Source: CAVVDY01 sp963815775
GTDB taxonomy: Bacteria; Acidobacteriota; Terriglobia; Terriglobales; Acidobacteriaceae
DNA length: 64,000 nt
Assembly: GCA_963815775.1 (NCBI GenBank)
Contig: CAWFIB010000001.1
Span: 35,697-99,696 of the forward strand
Direction: 5' to 3'
Shown: positions 33,893-43,002 of the stretch, piece by piece
How positions within the stretch are numbered: position 1 is the stretch's first letter
How the letters are laid out: every line of letters starts with the position of its first letter
The notes under the pieces: model-generated
Seen by the model: the letters and a program-made list of their open reading frames with translations, nothing else
What the model was told of the DNA's origin: nothing
Database searches by the model: none
Position numbers and translations under genes: made by a program

Positions 33893-33928
33893 CAACAGTC
33901 TCCACCCCAGGGGAAGAAAATCGTTTGC

Positions 33929-34300
33929 CTAGGTTTGCATACCGGTGGAAGCTCGCGTTCTTCGGATGGCAAACACCAGAGCGACGCTCAGTATCGCGTG
34001 AACCACCACCGCCGGCCAAAGCAGAAATCCAACCGTGCCGCCGGCTCCAGCGACAACCAGGCACAGCATGACAAGTGTGCTGTAAGCCAGCATGCCGTAC
34101 GAGGCTTGCAGTGCGTTGTCCCGGGGCCAGCAGGCGACGCCCAGGCCGATGAGCGCGACGCCGGCGATGCGGCTCAGCGTGACCCCGGCGCCGCTAATGT
34201 CTGCGGCAAACAATGCCCGGGCGGCGATTGGCGGATACGCGAGCACGATAGCGCCAGTCGCCACCTCGCCCAGGCTTGCGATTACCAGTAACAGGTTCAT
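33929..34300 (-). CDS. Small four-helix membrane protein, unknown function
   Basis: 123 residues, almost entirely hydrophobic, with four predicted helices: about 2-22, 40-60, 68-90 and 94-115 (LLLVIASLGEVATGAIVLAY, TLSRIAGVALIGLGVACW, LVMLCLVVAGAGGTVGFLLW, VHAILSVALVFAIRRT). No family recognised with certainty. It sits between the DUF3604 lipoprotein and the isomerase on the same strand, so it is probably part of the same unit. Confidence 0.7.
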   Translation of the reverse strand: MNLLLVIASLGEVATGAIVLAYPPIAARALFAADISGAGVTLSRIAGVALIGLGVACWPRDNALQASYGMLAYSTLVMLCLVVAGAGGTVGFLLWPAVVVHAILSVALVFAIRRTRASTGMQT

Positions 34301-34369
34301 TGATCGTCAGCAGCGACGGCGGGTTAGATCCGCGGCCTCTGGCTCGGGCCCTCCCGCCGAGAAAGTCTC

Positions 34370-37051
34370 CTACTTGTTGCTCTGGGGATGCTGATCGAAG
34401 AACGCATTTACCCCGTTATCGATCTTCTGCATCGCCTCTCCCCCCAGCTTCTCAACCAGCTCCCGCCGATGCTCTTCGCGAATGGCCTGGAACTTCTGCT
34501 GCTGCTGTTGATCCAGGAGAGGCGTAAGTTTGGCATCGACTTCGTCGCTGAGTTGTTTCAACTGTTCCAATTTCTGTACCGGCGTAAGCGAAGTGTTCTT
34601 CTTCAGCGCCTTTAGCTTCGGGATGATTTCTCCCTTCAGATAGGGGAGAATCTGCTGCCGTTGCTGTTCCGTTAGACCCACCTCAATGGAGAACTGGTTG
34701 AGCATAGCCGTCAGCGGATTGACCACAAACTGCGGCGAGGGAATTATCTCGTAGTTGGCGTAGCCGAATTCGTTGCTGCGGGCGCCATAATATGTGTCGC
34801 CCAGCTTGTAAATAGCGACGGAGTAAGGATCCTGCGCGACCTTGGTCACCACTTTGCCTCCCTCGATCTTGTAAGGAGTGGTGGCGCCCTCGTAACCGTT
34901 GCGAATCGGATTGCCGACATAGCTCGGCAGGGTGGAACCGGAACTCAGGTGCCATGCGTTGGTATCGCCGTCGGGCGTGTAGCTGACGCTGAACTGCTCG
35001 CCGGTGACGTTGTTGCGCACCCAGAAGGCTTTGCCCACGATCAACGTTTTCAGTTGCGCATCACCCAACGCGGTTGCCCCTTTTGCTTTGAGGTCGGCGA
35101 CGGTCATGCCGGCAGGCGCGGCCTTGCGGGCTTCGGCGCTCGGCGTGTACCAGATGGGTGAGGTCCAGGCGCGTTCCTGGCCGGTGAGCGGAACCACGTT
35201 GGGCGGAGTGAGCCCGTTCTTGACCGCCTGGATCAGCGTCCAACGCGGAGTGGGAATCTCCAGCACACGGGCGTAGTAGAAGGCATGCAGGCTGGCGTCG
35301 AACTCAGGGTCGGTCCAGACAGTCTTGAGTTCCGTCGAACCTACATCGTTGGTGTAGGTGGCCTTTTCGAGGTCCACGGTGCTCTTGATCGGAGGGACCT
35401 TGCCCGTCCACTTATTAGGCTTGCGATCGCCCGACCATACCACGTCGAAGATCTTCTCGAAGCTCTGGCCGTCCTGCGTCCAGCCCTTAATGACCTGGAT
35501 GCGATCAAGATTGCCCGAGCTGGGATCTTTGACCGCCCATATAACAAACCTCGGGGTCGTACCCTTTCCTCCCTGAGGCATGGCAGGCAGGTCCGCACCC
35601 ATTGGCACACCGTTCGCATACGACTGATGGACCCAGTCCTTGGCGTCAAAAATGCCCTTGTTGTAGTCCCAGCCGCCAAAGAAGCGGACTTTGATGTGGG
35701 GGCCGCTGACGCCGAAGGTCTCCTTGCGATACATGGCGTCAAACAGCGATTCGCGAGTGTTTTCCTCCGCCCACACACCGGTAAGGCCACCGGGATTCTC
35801 ATAGCGCACGTCCAGGGTGCCGAAGGCCAGGACTCCGGCAAAGCGCCGGTCTACGGTGCCGTCAATTTGGGCATGACCACCATAGAAGTTGTCCTGACGA
35901 TAAGGACTGCCGGTGTTGTGCGAGTCGGAGCCGGCAGCCATGCCAAATTTGTACGGGTTGTAGCCGCGTACATCCTGCATGGTGATGCCGTCTTTCAGCG
36001 CCTGGCGGGCAAAGCTGCCCTGAATGTGATCGATACGGCCACCGGTGGCCGGCTGACCCAGCAGGCCGTCGGCAAAGAGCTCGTAACTGGCGTACTCGTC
36101 GGTGGGTGATAGCAAGGGGTGAGTTTCAGAAGCGCCCTTGATCTGCTTGATCTCGACCAGTCGCTCATTGAGGTCGCGATCGGCCGCCCACGCAGCGTCG
36201 ATGGGGCGCCCGAAGGTGTCCAGGTCCACGGGATACATCCAGCCGTCGCTGAGATTGGCGTTGTGCGAGATGGCCAGCAACTGGTTGCCCGCCTTGCGCT
36301 GCGCGTCCATCCATTTCCAGAGGTCTTCGGGATGGTAGGAGTCCAGCGCGCTGTAGGGCATCTGCGGTATGTGGGTACAGTCGCGGAAGAAGATGTTGCG
36401 GTGCAGGTTGCGAAAGTTAGGCATGGAAGTCCACTCGTAAGAGCAGAACGCCGTGAATTTGCCGGGATGGTTGTTCTCATCGGCGATCTTGACGTTCGCC
36501 TTCCAAATGCTGCCTGCCACCTCGGGGCTCATGAAGGCTTTCACCGGAGCTCCCGCCATCAGGTTCACCAGGTAGGTGAAGGTCTTCTGAATCTCTTCCT
36601 GGTTATTGGGGTCATGGATGATGAGCGGCTGCGCCTGAGGTAACTTGCTTACGTAGGTGCCGGGTGTATTGGCTTCTTTGGTTACGCCGACGTATTCCGA
36701 GTGGTCGGTGACGCCCATGAAGTCCATGGGCGTGTCGATCTTGATGTCGTAGCCCATGGGGTGCTTGATGGTCTGACCCTGCGCATACTTGAGCGCATCG
36801 TCCGGGCCGGTAATGCGGTTGCCCATGAGCCAGGCGTCCACCGACCAACTGGTATGAATGTGTTCCTCGCCGAAGTACGCGTTGCGGTCGGGATTCGGCT
36901 TGAGCGCCTCCTCCGCAGGGGCCTGCGTGCCACCCGTCGCTTGCGCTTGCTGCGCTTGCTGTGGCGCCCCGGATTTCTTGCAGGAAACCAGTATGCCAAC
37001 TGCTACCAATGCCAACAACAGGAACATCGCCAGTGCTATTCTCGTCTTCAT
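34370..37051 (-). CDS. DUF3604 lipoprotein with C-terminal Spy/CpxP-like helical extension
   Basis: 893 residues from the ATG at 37051 (GGAGGCGGGG ahead). Lipoprotein signal ending in GILVSC. The DUF3604 body begins with NAYFGEEHIHTSWSVDAW (PHP-like HxH), with MDFMGVTDHSEYVGV, FCSYEWTSMPNFRNLHRN, LLAISHNANLSDGWMYP, FGMAAGSDSHNTGSPYRQ and WAEENTRESLFDAMYRKETF, so an amidohydrolase/PHP-type metal centre is likely. The last 120 residues (VGLTEQQRQQILPYLKGEI, LTPVQKLEQLKQLSDEVDA) are helical with LTxxQ motifs like Spy/CpxP periplasmic chaperones. The enzyme activity of DUF3604 is not known to me. It seems to be the first gene of the unit with the small membrane protein, isomerase and HupE-like genes. 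Confidence 0.88.
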   Translation of the reverse strand: MKTRIALAMFLLLALVAVGILVSCKKSGAPQQAQQAQATGGTQAPAEEALKPNPDRNAYFGEEHIHTSWSVDAWLMGNRITGPDDALKYAQGQTIKHPMGYDIKIDTPMDFMGVTDHSEYVGVTKEANTPGTYVSKLPQAQPLIIHDPNNQEEIQKTFTYLVNLMAGAPVKAFMSPEVAGSIWKANVKIADENNHPGKFTAFCSYEWTSMPNFRNLHRNIFFRDCTHIPQMPYSALDSYHPEDLWKWMDAQRKAGNQLLAISHNANLSDGWMYPVDLDTFGRPIDAAWAADRDLNERLVEIKQIKGASETHPLLSPTDEYASYELFADGLLGQPATGGRIDHIQGSFARQALKDGITMQDVRGYNPYKFGMAAGSDSHNTGSPYRQDNFYGGHAQIDGTVDRRFAGVLAFGTLDVRYENPGGLTGVWAEENTRESLFDAMYRKETFGVSGPHIKVRFFGGWDYNKGIFDAKDWVHQSYANGVPMGADLPAMPQGGKGTTPRFVIWAVKDPSSGNLDRIQVIKGWTQDGQSFEKIFDVVWSGDRKPNKWTGKVPPIKSTVDLEKATYTNDVGSTELKTVWTDPEFDASLHAFYYARVLEIPTPRWTLIQAVKNGLTPPNVVPLTGQERAWTSPIWYTPSAEARKAAPAGMTVADLKAKGATALGDAQLKTLIVGKAFWVRNNVTGEQFSVSYTPDGDTNAWHLSSGSTLPSYVGNPIRNGYEGATTPYKIEGGKVVTKVAQDPYSVAIYKLGDTYYGARSNEFGYANYEIIPSPQFVVNPLTAMLNQFSIEVGLTEQQRQQILPYLKGEIIPKLKALKKNTSLTPVQKLEQLKQLSDEVDAKLTPLLDQQQQQKFQAIREEHRRELVEKLGGEAMQKIDNGVNAFFDQHPQSNK

Positions 37052-37352
37052 CCCCGCCTCCGCCCCCCCGGGCACGACAAGGCACACCCCTGGCGGGGAG
37101 AGCAAGTCGCGCTTCTTGGCTAAAGATTAAAAGAAGGAAAAGGCTACACTTCGGGGTGTTAGGCCGCGTACTCCAAAAGTGCTATTTGGGAACTCTTTTT
37201 TTGTGGGTAATTGACCGCGGAACGGGCTGGGCCCTGGCAAACTTGCCCAGCCCGGCGATCCTCATGACGGGTCCTTGCCGGAAAGGCGAGAGGATCCCGA
37301 GTGCTGTGTGCAATAGGCTCTTGATCCAGGTACTCCGTACGCCGGTGCGGGA
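37052..37352. other. Intergenic region with a strong hairpin
   Basis: These 301 bases lie between the DUF3604 gene and otsA and hold no supported gene. GGGCTGGGC (37224-37232) and GCCCAGCCC (37245-37253) form a nine-pair stem downstream of otsA. No T tract follows directly, so it may be a terminator of the Rho-assisted kind or a barrier against 3' decay. The promoter of the DUF3604 unit must lie between it and 37052. Confidence 0.4.
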
Positions 37353-38972
37353 TCAGAAATTCGTAGGGCGAATCGGTTGAACCGGGAGAGCCCCTCTCGT
37401 CTTTCCTGAAGTCTTGCCCACCAGGGCTGCAACTGACGACCCGACCCCTTGCGCGACCGCGCGGACGCCCCGCAGTCCCAGGCTCGCCGGGGACCGCTTT
37501 CTGCCATTCAGCGATGGGGTCAGGTTTCCCGTTCGCCCGATGGCGTCTTTAACTTCAATGATTCGGCCCGCGGCTTCCAGAAATGCCTTACTCCATTGAT
37601 ATACGTCCGCCAGGCGTACCGCTTGCCGCAAGGCCTTCATGCGACGCACACGCTCATGCCGGTTCATTAGCACAGCAGCCTGTAACGCCTGGGCCACACC
37701 GGCGACATCGTTGGGGTTCACGATGATGGCCCCGCAGTCCAACTGCGAAGCCGCGCCGGCAAACTCGCTCAGTACGAGTACTCCTTGCTCTCCAATCTGC
37801 GCCGCGCAGTATTCCTTGGCGACCAGATTCATCCCATCTTTCAGGGGCGTCACCAGAGCGACGTCGGCGGCGCGATAGTAAGCCAGCAGTTGCTGGCGGT
37901 CCAGCCGCCGATAGATGAAATGGATGGGGGCCCAGCCGGAGTCGGTAAAGCGCCCGTTGATCTCACTAATCGTTCGCTCGATTTCCAGCTTCAGTTCGTT
38001 GTACTTGGGAATGTCTTCCCGGCTCGGTACCACGACCTGCAGAAGCGTTACCTTTCGCCTTAGCTCGGGGAACTGCTCCAGCAGGTGAGAGAATGCTCTG
38101 AGCTTTTCGGGAAGGCCCTTGGTGTAGTCGAGCCGGTCGACCCCGAGCAGCAGCGATCTGCCATTCATATCGGCGCGAATCTGAGCGGTCAATTTCGTGA
38201 CCTCCGGGCTGGCCGCTTGCGAGGCGAACTCCTCGAAGTCGATGCTGATAGGAAAATCGCCTACGATGGTCCTCCGGCTGCCCCGCTCGACGACCATCTG
38301 ATTACCGGAAGTGAGAATCTTTGCGTCCGGAGCGAAGCGCTCAACGCAGATGGCGAAGTTCTGCCGGTCGCGAAACGTCTGCAGTCCCACCAGCTCAAAA
38401 TCAAGCATCGATGCCAGGAGTTCGGTCCGCCAAGGCAGCTTCTCGAAGATATCCGGCGACGGAAACGGTATGTGTTGGAAGTAGGAGACTGTGGCCTGCA
38501 CGCCCAGGCGGCGAATGGAAGCTGCGACTCCGGTCAGGTGGTAATCATGCACCCAGATGAAGTCGCCATCCTGAGCAACCTTAGAGACCCGGTCGGCAAA
38601 GCGGTCGTTGATGGCCAGGTAGGAATCCCAGTACCTCGGATGAAAGTTACATCTGGACTGAAGATCATGAAACAGCGGCCAGACGATTTCATTGGAAAAC
38701 CCGGAATAAAACTCCGACCGCTCCTCCTCCGTCAGGAATACCGGGTGGACTTCAAATTCAAATTCGGGTGCGGAGCGCAGCAACTCTTCAACCGCGGGAG
38801 AATATTCCGTACCGGGCCAGCCGATCCAGCATCCATCGTACCTCCGGAAGACCGACCGCAAGGCGGTGACCAGGCCTCCCGAGCTTGGATAAAGAGCAAG
38901 TGAATCTCCCGTGCCTTCAATGGAAACCGGGAGCCGGTTGGAAACGACAATAAGCCGCCTATTCGAAGTCAT
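37353..38972 (-). CDS. otsA: Trehalose-6-phosphate synthase (GT20)
   Basis: 539 residues from the ATG at 38972 (GGAGG six or seven bases ahead). Signatures: LIVVSNRLPVSIEG, GCWIGWPGTE, FIWVHDYHLTGVAASIRRLG, FFQHIPFPSPDIF-type loop (here YFQHIPFPSPDIFEKLPWR), LLGVDRLDYTKGLPEKLRAF and DGMNLVAKEYCAAQ. It makes trehalose 6-phosphate from UDP-glucose and glucose 6-phosphate. The C-terminal 60 residues (RTGNLTPSLNGRKR...) are an extension beyond the usual end of OtsA, rich in Arg and Ala. It overlaps otsB by 14 bases. Confidence 0.95.
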   Translation of the reverse strand: MTSNRRLIVVSNRLPVSIEGTGDSLALYPSSGGLVTALRSVFRRYDGCWIGWPGTEYSPAVEELLRSAPEFEFEVHPVFLTEEERSEFYSGFSNEIVWPLFHDLQSRCNFHPRYWDSYLAINDRFADRVSKVAQDGDFIWVHDYHLTGVAASIRRLGVQATVSYFQHIPFPSPDIFEKLPWRTELLASMLDFELVGLQTFRDRQNFAICVERFAPDAKILTSGNQMVVERGSRRTIVGDFPISIDFEEFASQAASPEVTKLTAQIRADMNGRSLLLGVDRLDYTKGLPEKLRAFSHLLEQFPELRRKVTLLQVVVPSREDIPKYNELKLEIERTISEINGRFTDSGWAPIHFIYRRLDRQQLLAYYRAADVALVTPLKDGMNLVAKEYCAAQIGEQGVLVLSEFAGAASQLDCGAIIVNPNDVAGVAQALQAAVLMNRHERVRRMKALRQAVRLADVYQWSKAFLEAAGRIIEVKDAIGRTGNLTPSLNGRKRSPASLGLRGVRAVAQGVGSSVAALVGKTSGKTRGALPVQPIRPTNF

Positions 38973-39762
38973 ACTCACCTCCACAGGCGCAAAGCCAGTT
39001 TTGCAGGAACGACATCAGTTCCTCGGGTGGGCGAATCCAAAATTTTGCCGCCGTCGGCCGGTGTTCCTGGCGAACCAGGACGGTCAAGCCGCAGGGATTC
39101 AGTGCAGAGAAAGCATCTTCGTCGGTGACATCGTCTCCCAGGTACGCAGTGGGAGTGTCAGCATCCTGTTCTTTCAGGACCGTTCGCACAACGTCCGCTT
39201 TGTTGGGCGTCCGTATCCGCATCTCAATTCCGCCGTCAAAATTCAAAAGCGTAAGGCCCTCTGAAAACGCTGCCGGCTGGAGCACCCGGAGCGCACGAGC
39301 GTATGCATCCCTGGCCTCCTCAGAGTTGAGCCCACGCCAATGGACTGCAAGGCTTCCGGTCTTCGCCTCCACGAGCTCCTGCAAACCGGAGCTGGCGAGT
39401 TGGTCCGCCGTTTTCTCGAATGCGCGAGATATTCGCCGGTCCAACTGGTTGACCTGGTACTCCCCGCTGGGCAGCAGCCGTTCCATTCCGTGCGAGCCCC
39501 AAACCTCCAGAGACATGCCCAACAACGAAGGGATCTCCTTGGCAGGCCTACCGCTGACGATCACGATCCGGGTTCTATCCTGAGACAGGAGTTCGTCCAG
39601 CAACTCGGGAATTCCGGGATATGGCACGGCTGAGCAGCGCTCGTTCTGAAACGGAGCGAGCGTACCGTCGTAATCGAGTAGTAGAGTGTTCTTTCGAGCA
39701 CTTGCTAACGACCGAAAGAACGGCTGAAATGTAGTCCTGCGCCGCGTGGCAGTTGCGGCCAT
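38959..39762 (-). CDS. otsB: Trehalose-6-phosphate phosphatase
   Basis: 267 residues, ATG at 39762 after AAGGAGG. HAD-family motifs: LLLDYDGTLAPF (nucleophile Asp), IVIVSGRPAKEIPSLLG, WGSHGMERLLPSGEY, and YLGDDVTDEDAFSAL. It removes the phosphate to give free trehalose, an osmoprotectant. First gene of the otsBA pair. Confidence 0.95.
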   Translation of the reverse strand: MAATATRRRTTFQPFFRSLASARKNTLLLDYDGTLAPFQNERCSAVPYPGIPELLDELLSQDRTRIVIVSGRPAKEIPSLLGMSLEVWGSHGMERLLPSGEYQVNQLDRRISRAFEKTADQLASSGLQELVEAKTGSLAVHWRGLNSEEARDAYARALRVLQPAAFSEGLTLLNFDGGIEMRIRTPNKADVVRTVLKEQDADTPTAYLGDDVTDEDAFSALNPCGLTVLVRQEHRPTAAKFWIRPPEELMSFLQNWLCACGGEYDFE

Positions 39763-39849
39763 GAGATGCCTCCTTGCAAAGCTAACGAGAAAACGGTTCC
39801 AGATCGGTGGGACGGGGCTACAGCCCTACGGGTTGGATGCGCCGGAGGG

Positions 39850-40110
39850 CTAACACGTTCTGGTGCAAGTGAGGTCGATAAGATCGGGAATCGGTGGAGT
39901 AGGACTCTCCGCCGGGAGCAGAATTGGCCCAAACTTGGGCCTTGCAGAGGTCAGGGCTGACGCAGCCAGTCCCATACTAACTAAGACTATGGCGGCGTAC
40001 CGCGACGCCCGGAGTGCGGTTGGACCAAGGTCAAAGGCGGGAAGCGCAAAAATGTAGATCACTGCCAGTAGCAGCAGTATTGTTGCGCAGATTTTGACTC
40101 TGTCCACCAT
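39850..40110 (-). CDS. Small membrane protein, unknown function
   Basis: 86 residues with two hydrophobic helices (ICATILLLLAVIYIFALPAF and YAAIVLVSMGLAASALTS). The ATG at 40110 has GGGAG four bases ahead, which argues that it is real. It lies upstream of otsB on the same strand, with about 87 bases between, so it may be cotranscribed. No family recognised. Confidence 0.6.
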   Translation of the reverse strand: MVDRVKICATILLLLAVIYIFALPAFDLGPTALRASRYAAIVLVSMGLAASALTSARPKFGPILLPAESPTPPIPDLIDLTCTRTC

Positions 40111-40229
40111 CTATCTCCCTATCTCTATTTTCCTCCAATAGTTTGGCTGGGTCAAACGATATGCGAGCTAAGCCGCACATTAGCCACTACACGACCCGTT
40201 TTAGGTCATAGACGGTGAGGGTTGCGGCA

Positions 40230-41462
40230 CTAACCGTGGGTTCTCGCGATGGTTTCGGCCTTCGTTTGTTGCGGCGCGTCTTGCACACATCGGAAGCCGA
40301 GGTGATTGGTGCCTGTGCTCACCTCGCCCTTACCGCGCGTGCCCACAATGTACCGCGAGCAATATTGGTCGGTGCAGAGAAACGATCCTCCGCGATGCAC
40401 TTTTTTCGGCTGGTCGGGTTCTGCGGGGTCGTAGGATGAAGCTGGCCCTTGAGGATTACGTGCAACCCCTCCGGTGGCGGCAAGCCGCTGATAATAGTCC
40501 GGGCGATACCAGTCGCTGGTCCATTGCCAGACATTACCGGCCATGTCGTAAAGCCCATACGGATTAGCGGGATACTGTGCGACTGGGGCGATACCGGCGT
40601 GGCCATCTTGACCGGTATCCTGATTGGGGAAGCGGCCTTGATGGGTATTCGCCATCCACTTGCCCTCAGGACGGAAGGAATCTCCCCAGACGAAGGGCTT
40701 GCCCGTCATGCCGCCGCGAGCCGCAAACTCCCATTCTGCTTCCGTTGGCAATCGCTTTCCCGCCCATTTCGCGTATGCCTCGGCGTCGGGGTAGGCAATG
40801 TGGACCACCGGGTAATCGTCTTTGCCTTTGATATTGCTGCCGGGCCCGAGAGGGTGACGCCAGTTTGCACCGCGTACATAGCTCCACCACTGGAAGTGAT
40901 CGTCGAGCGATACTGCATGGTTGGGCGGAGAGAAAACCACGGATCCCGCGACCAGATTTTCCGGCGGTGCTCCGGGAAAGTCCTCGGCCCGCGGCTTCTG
41001 CTCGGCAATGGTGATGTATCCCGTGGCTTTCACGAACCTGGCGAACTCTGCATTGGTGACGTCCGTCGTGTCCATGAAGAAGCCGTCCACGTAGACGCGA
41101 TGGATGGGCCGGGCATCTTCCGTCGCCTTCATCCCAACCTCGTCCATGTCGGGCGGATCATTCGCTCCCATGGAGAACTCGCCTCCCGGGATCCAGACCA
41201 TGCCGTCAGGTGCGGGGCTGGGTGCGGGCGCGGGATTGGCTTTGGTCGGCAGAAATCCGGAGGCAACCTTCGAGTCGCTCTGAACGTGAGCGTCTGCCTT
41301 GGGAGTGCGCCGCGAATACAGGGTGATCGCGGCTACTGCGAGGACCATCGCCCCCGCAATAACAAACAAATACCAAGGCATAGTGGGGCCGGCTGAAGCC
41401 CGCGAGGTTCTCTGATTAGAGATCTTTACCCGACTGGATCGCTGCTGCTGTACCTTGTTCAT
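40230..41462 (-). CDS. Membrane-anchored formylglycine-generating enzyme (SUMF1/FGE) family protein
   Basis: 410 residues. An N-terminal helix (PWYLFVIAGAMVLAVAAITL, about 29-48) anchors a domain with VWIPGGEFSMGANDP, YVDGFFMDTTDVTNAEFARF, KRLPTEAEWEFAARGG, YGLYDMAGNVWQWTSDWY and HRGGSFLCTDQYCSRY, ending in GTNHLGFRC. The two cysteines in LCTDQYC have the spacing of the copper-binding catalytic pair of true FGE, which many SUMF1-like proteins lack. It may convert a Cys of a sulfatase to formylglycine, but no sulfatase gene is in this window. The gene 40 bases upstream is on the same strand. Confidence 0.87.
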   Translation of the reverse strand: MNKVQQQRSSRVKISNQRTSRASAGPTMPWYLFVIAGAMVLAVAAITLYSRRTPKADAHVQSDSKVASGFLPTKANPAPAPSPAPDGMVWIPGGEFSMGANDPPDMDEVGMKATEDARPIHRVYVDGFFMDTTDVTNAEFARFVKATGYITIAEQKPRAEDFPGAPPENLVAGSVVFSPPNHAVSLDDHFQWWSYVRGANWRHPLGPGSNIKGKDDYPVVHIAYPDAEAYAKWAGKRLPTEAEWEFAARGGMTGKPFVWGDSFRPEGKWMANTHQGRFPNQDTGQDGHAGIAPVAQYPANPYGLYDMAGNVWQWTSDWYRPDYYQRLAATGGVARNPQGPASSYDPAEPDQPKKVHRGGSFLCTDQYCSRYIVGTRGKGEVSTGTNHLGFRCVQDAPQQTKAETIARTHG

Positions 41463-41502
41463 GCTTCACGAGCTTCACTTGGGCGTCGGGAGGTTTTCGC
41501 GG

Positions 41503-41997
41503 TTAGCCGGCCAGCGCTCGCCGAAGATGTCCCGCGACATCGCTGACGAAGCGATGTACCGACGCCTCCGCGATGCGGTAGCCGACGATGGCGTTCATAG
41601 TCTTCCCCACGGCGCCGAACGGTGGCTCGTAGGTCCCACAGAAGTCCAGTTGTGTTTCGGTTGATGTCAGAGGGTAGATGGAAAGCTCGCCCTGCATGAG
41701 TGGAAACAGCCGCGCCAAAGTTGCGGCTTCCCATTCCAGAAGCAATTTCGTGCTGGCGCCCGAGATGTTATCGGCCGGCTTCTCGTCGATGCTCTTCACG
41801 ACAATCTTGATGTCGGCCTTCACTCCGAGACCTGCGAACTCGACGTGCAGTTCAGCGGCGACCGACTCTGCGCGGGATGCAGCGGCCTTGGTTGCCGACT
41901 CGAACACTGCGACTGCGTTTTGTTTGAGGACATCGCGGACGCGGTCGTACGGGTGGTTCACGTAGTCGTAGCTGCGAATCTGGCGACCCGTGCTCAT
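41503..41997 (-). CDS. Conserved protein, possible SRPBCC/START-like fold
   Basis: 164 residues from the ATG at 41997 with CGGAGGA eight bases ahead; the frame is open upstream to 42153 but that extension has no ribosome site. The pattern SYDYVNHPYDRVRDVLKQNA, VEFAGLGVKADIKIVVKSID, TKLLLEWEAATLARLFPLMQ, GELSIYPLTSTETQLDFCG, followed by a C-terminal amphipathic helix (IAEASVHRFVSDVAGHLRRA), suggests a START-like ligand-binding fold. It is a guess from secondary structure. Probably cotranscribed with the FGE-like gene. Confidence 0.65.
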   Translation of the reverse strand: MSTGRQIRSYDYVNHPYDRVRDVLKQNAVAVFESATKAAASRAESVAAELHVEFAGLGVKADIKIVVKSIDEKPADNISGASTKLLLEWEAATLARLFPLMQGELSIYPLTSTETQLDFCGTYEPPFGAVGKTMNAIVGYRIAEASVHRFVSDVAGHLRRALAG

Positions 41998-42228
41998 TAA
42001 CGTTCCTCCGACTGATTCGACCGCCTGCTCCGAACCGGCAGTGACGCAACTGTACCATAGCCCTCGGCCCCAACAGTGCCTTAGCGTGGCATGCAGAAAG
42101 CTGCGGCGCAATGTTGCCGCTTTGGACGCGGGTGGCCTCGCAAGCCGCAGCAATGATTTGGCTTGTGTATGATATCTACCGTTTCGGATTGGGGATGGGC
42201 ATTGCGATCCAAGGGGTGAGGAGGGTCA

Positions 42229-43002
42229 ATGGGTCACATTGATGTGCCGCTGTCGGCGTCGGGCTTTGGACAGACACGGCGAGCCGACAACTGGTGGGTA
42301 CAACCGCTGGTTGTGTTTCTTGGTCTCTCGGCGTTCATTGTTTACTCCACCTGGGCGGCATTGCAGGGTGCGCACTATCGCTTCGGACCATATCTTTCAC
42401 CTTTTTACTCGCCGGAATTATTCGGCCCCGATGGCTGGTTCGGGCATATGCCCACGTGGATGCCTGTCTGGGTTACCGGGGCGGTCCTTATCCTTTGGGC
42501 GCCGGGAGGCTTTCGAGTCACTTGCTACTACTATCGGGGGGCCTATTACAAGGCTTTCTGGGCCGATCCGCCGTCGTGTACGGTGGGCGAGCCGCGAAAA
42601 ACCTATCTCGGCGAACGATCTTTTCCGTTAATCCTGCAAAACGTTCACCGATACTTTCTTTATCTGGCTCTGGTGTTTCTCGTCATTCTTGGGCGTGATG
42701 TGTGGAATGCAATGTGGTTCGACGGCCACTTCGGTATTGGCGTCGGCACCCTGGTCTTGCTTGCCAATCTCGCGCTATTGACCTCGTATACCTTCGGCTG
42801 CCACTCGCTGCGCCATCTTGCCGGCGGCCTTCGCGACCGCCTGGCCGGCTCGCCTGTTCGCAAGCGCGTGTACGGTTGTGTGAGCTGTCTCAACCGGCGT
42901 CACATGATCTTTGCCTGGTGCAGTCTGTTTAGCGTGGCATTCGCCGACTTCTATGTGCGAATGTGCTCCATGGGTTTGTGGACCGACTGGAGGATCTTCT
43001 AG
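42229..43002 (+). CDS. sdhC: Succinate dehydrogenase membrane (cytochrome b-type) subunit
   Basis: 257 residues with about five membrane segments. Conserved-looking histidines lie in LQNVHRYFLYLALVFLVIL and FGCHSLRHLAGG, suitable as heme ligands, and RVYGCVSCLNRRHMIFAW follows near the end. It stands directly before the flavoprotein gene (their ends share one base), as in the Sdh type of actinobacteria and acidobacteria with a single large anchor. The anchor carries electrons between the quinone pool and the catalytic subunits. Confidence 0.83.
   Translation: MGHIDVPLSASGFGQTRRADNWWVQPLVVFLGLSAFIVYSTWAALQGAHYRFGPYLSPFYSPELFGPDGWFGHMPTWMPVWVTGAVLILWAPGGFRVTCYYYRGAYYKAFWADPPSCTVGEPRKTYLGERSFPLILQNVHRYFLYLALVFLVILGRDVWNAMWFDGHFGIGVGTLVLLANLALLTSYTFGCHSLRHLAGGLRDRLAGSPVRKRVYGCVSCLNRRHMIFAWCSLFSVAFADFYVRMCSMGLWTDWRIF

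Noticed and set aside
37224..37253. Canonical Rho-independent terminator after otsA
   Set aside because: The stem is strong, but no T tract follows it on either strand, so it was kept only as a hairpin in the intergenic entry.
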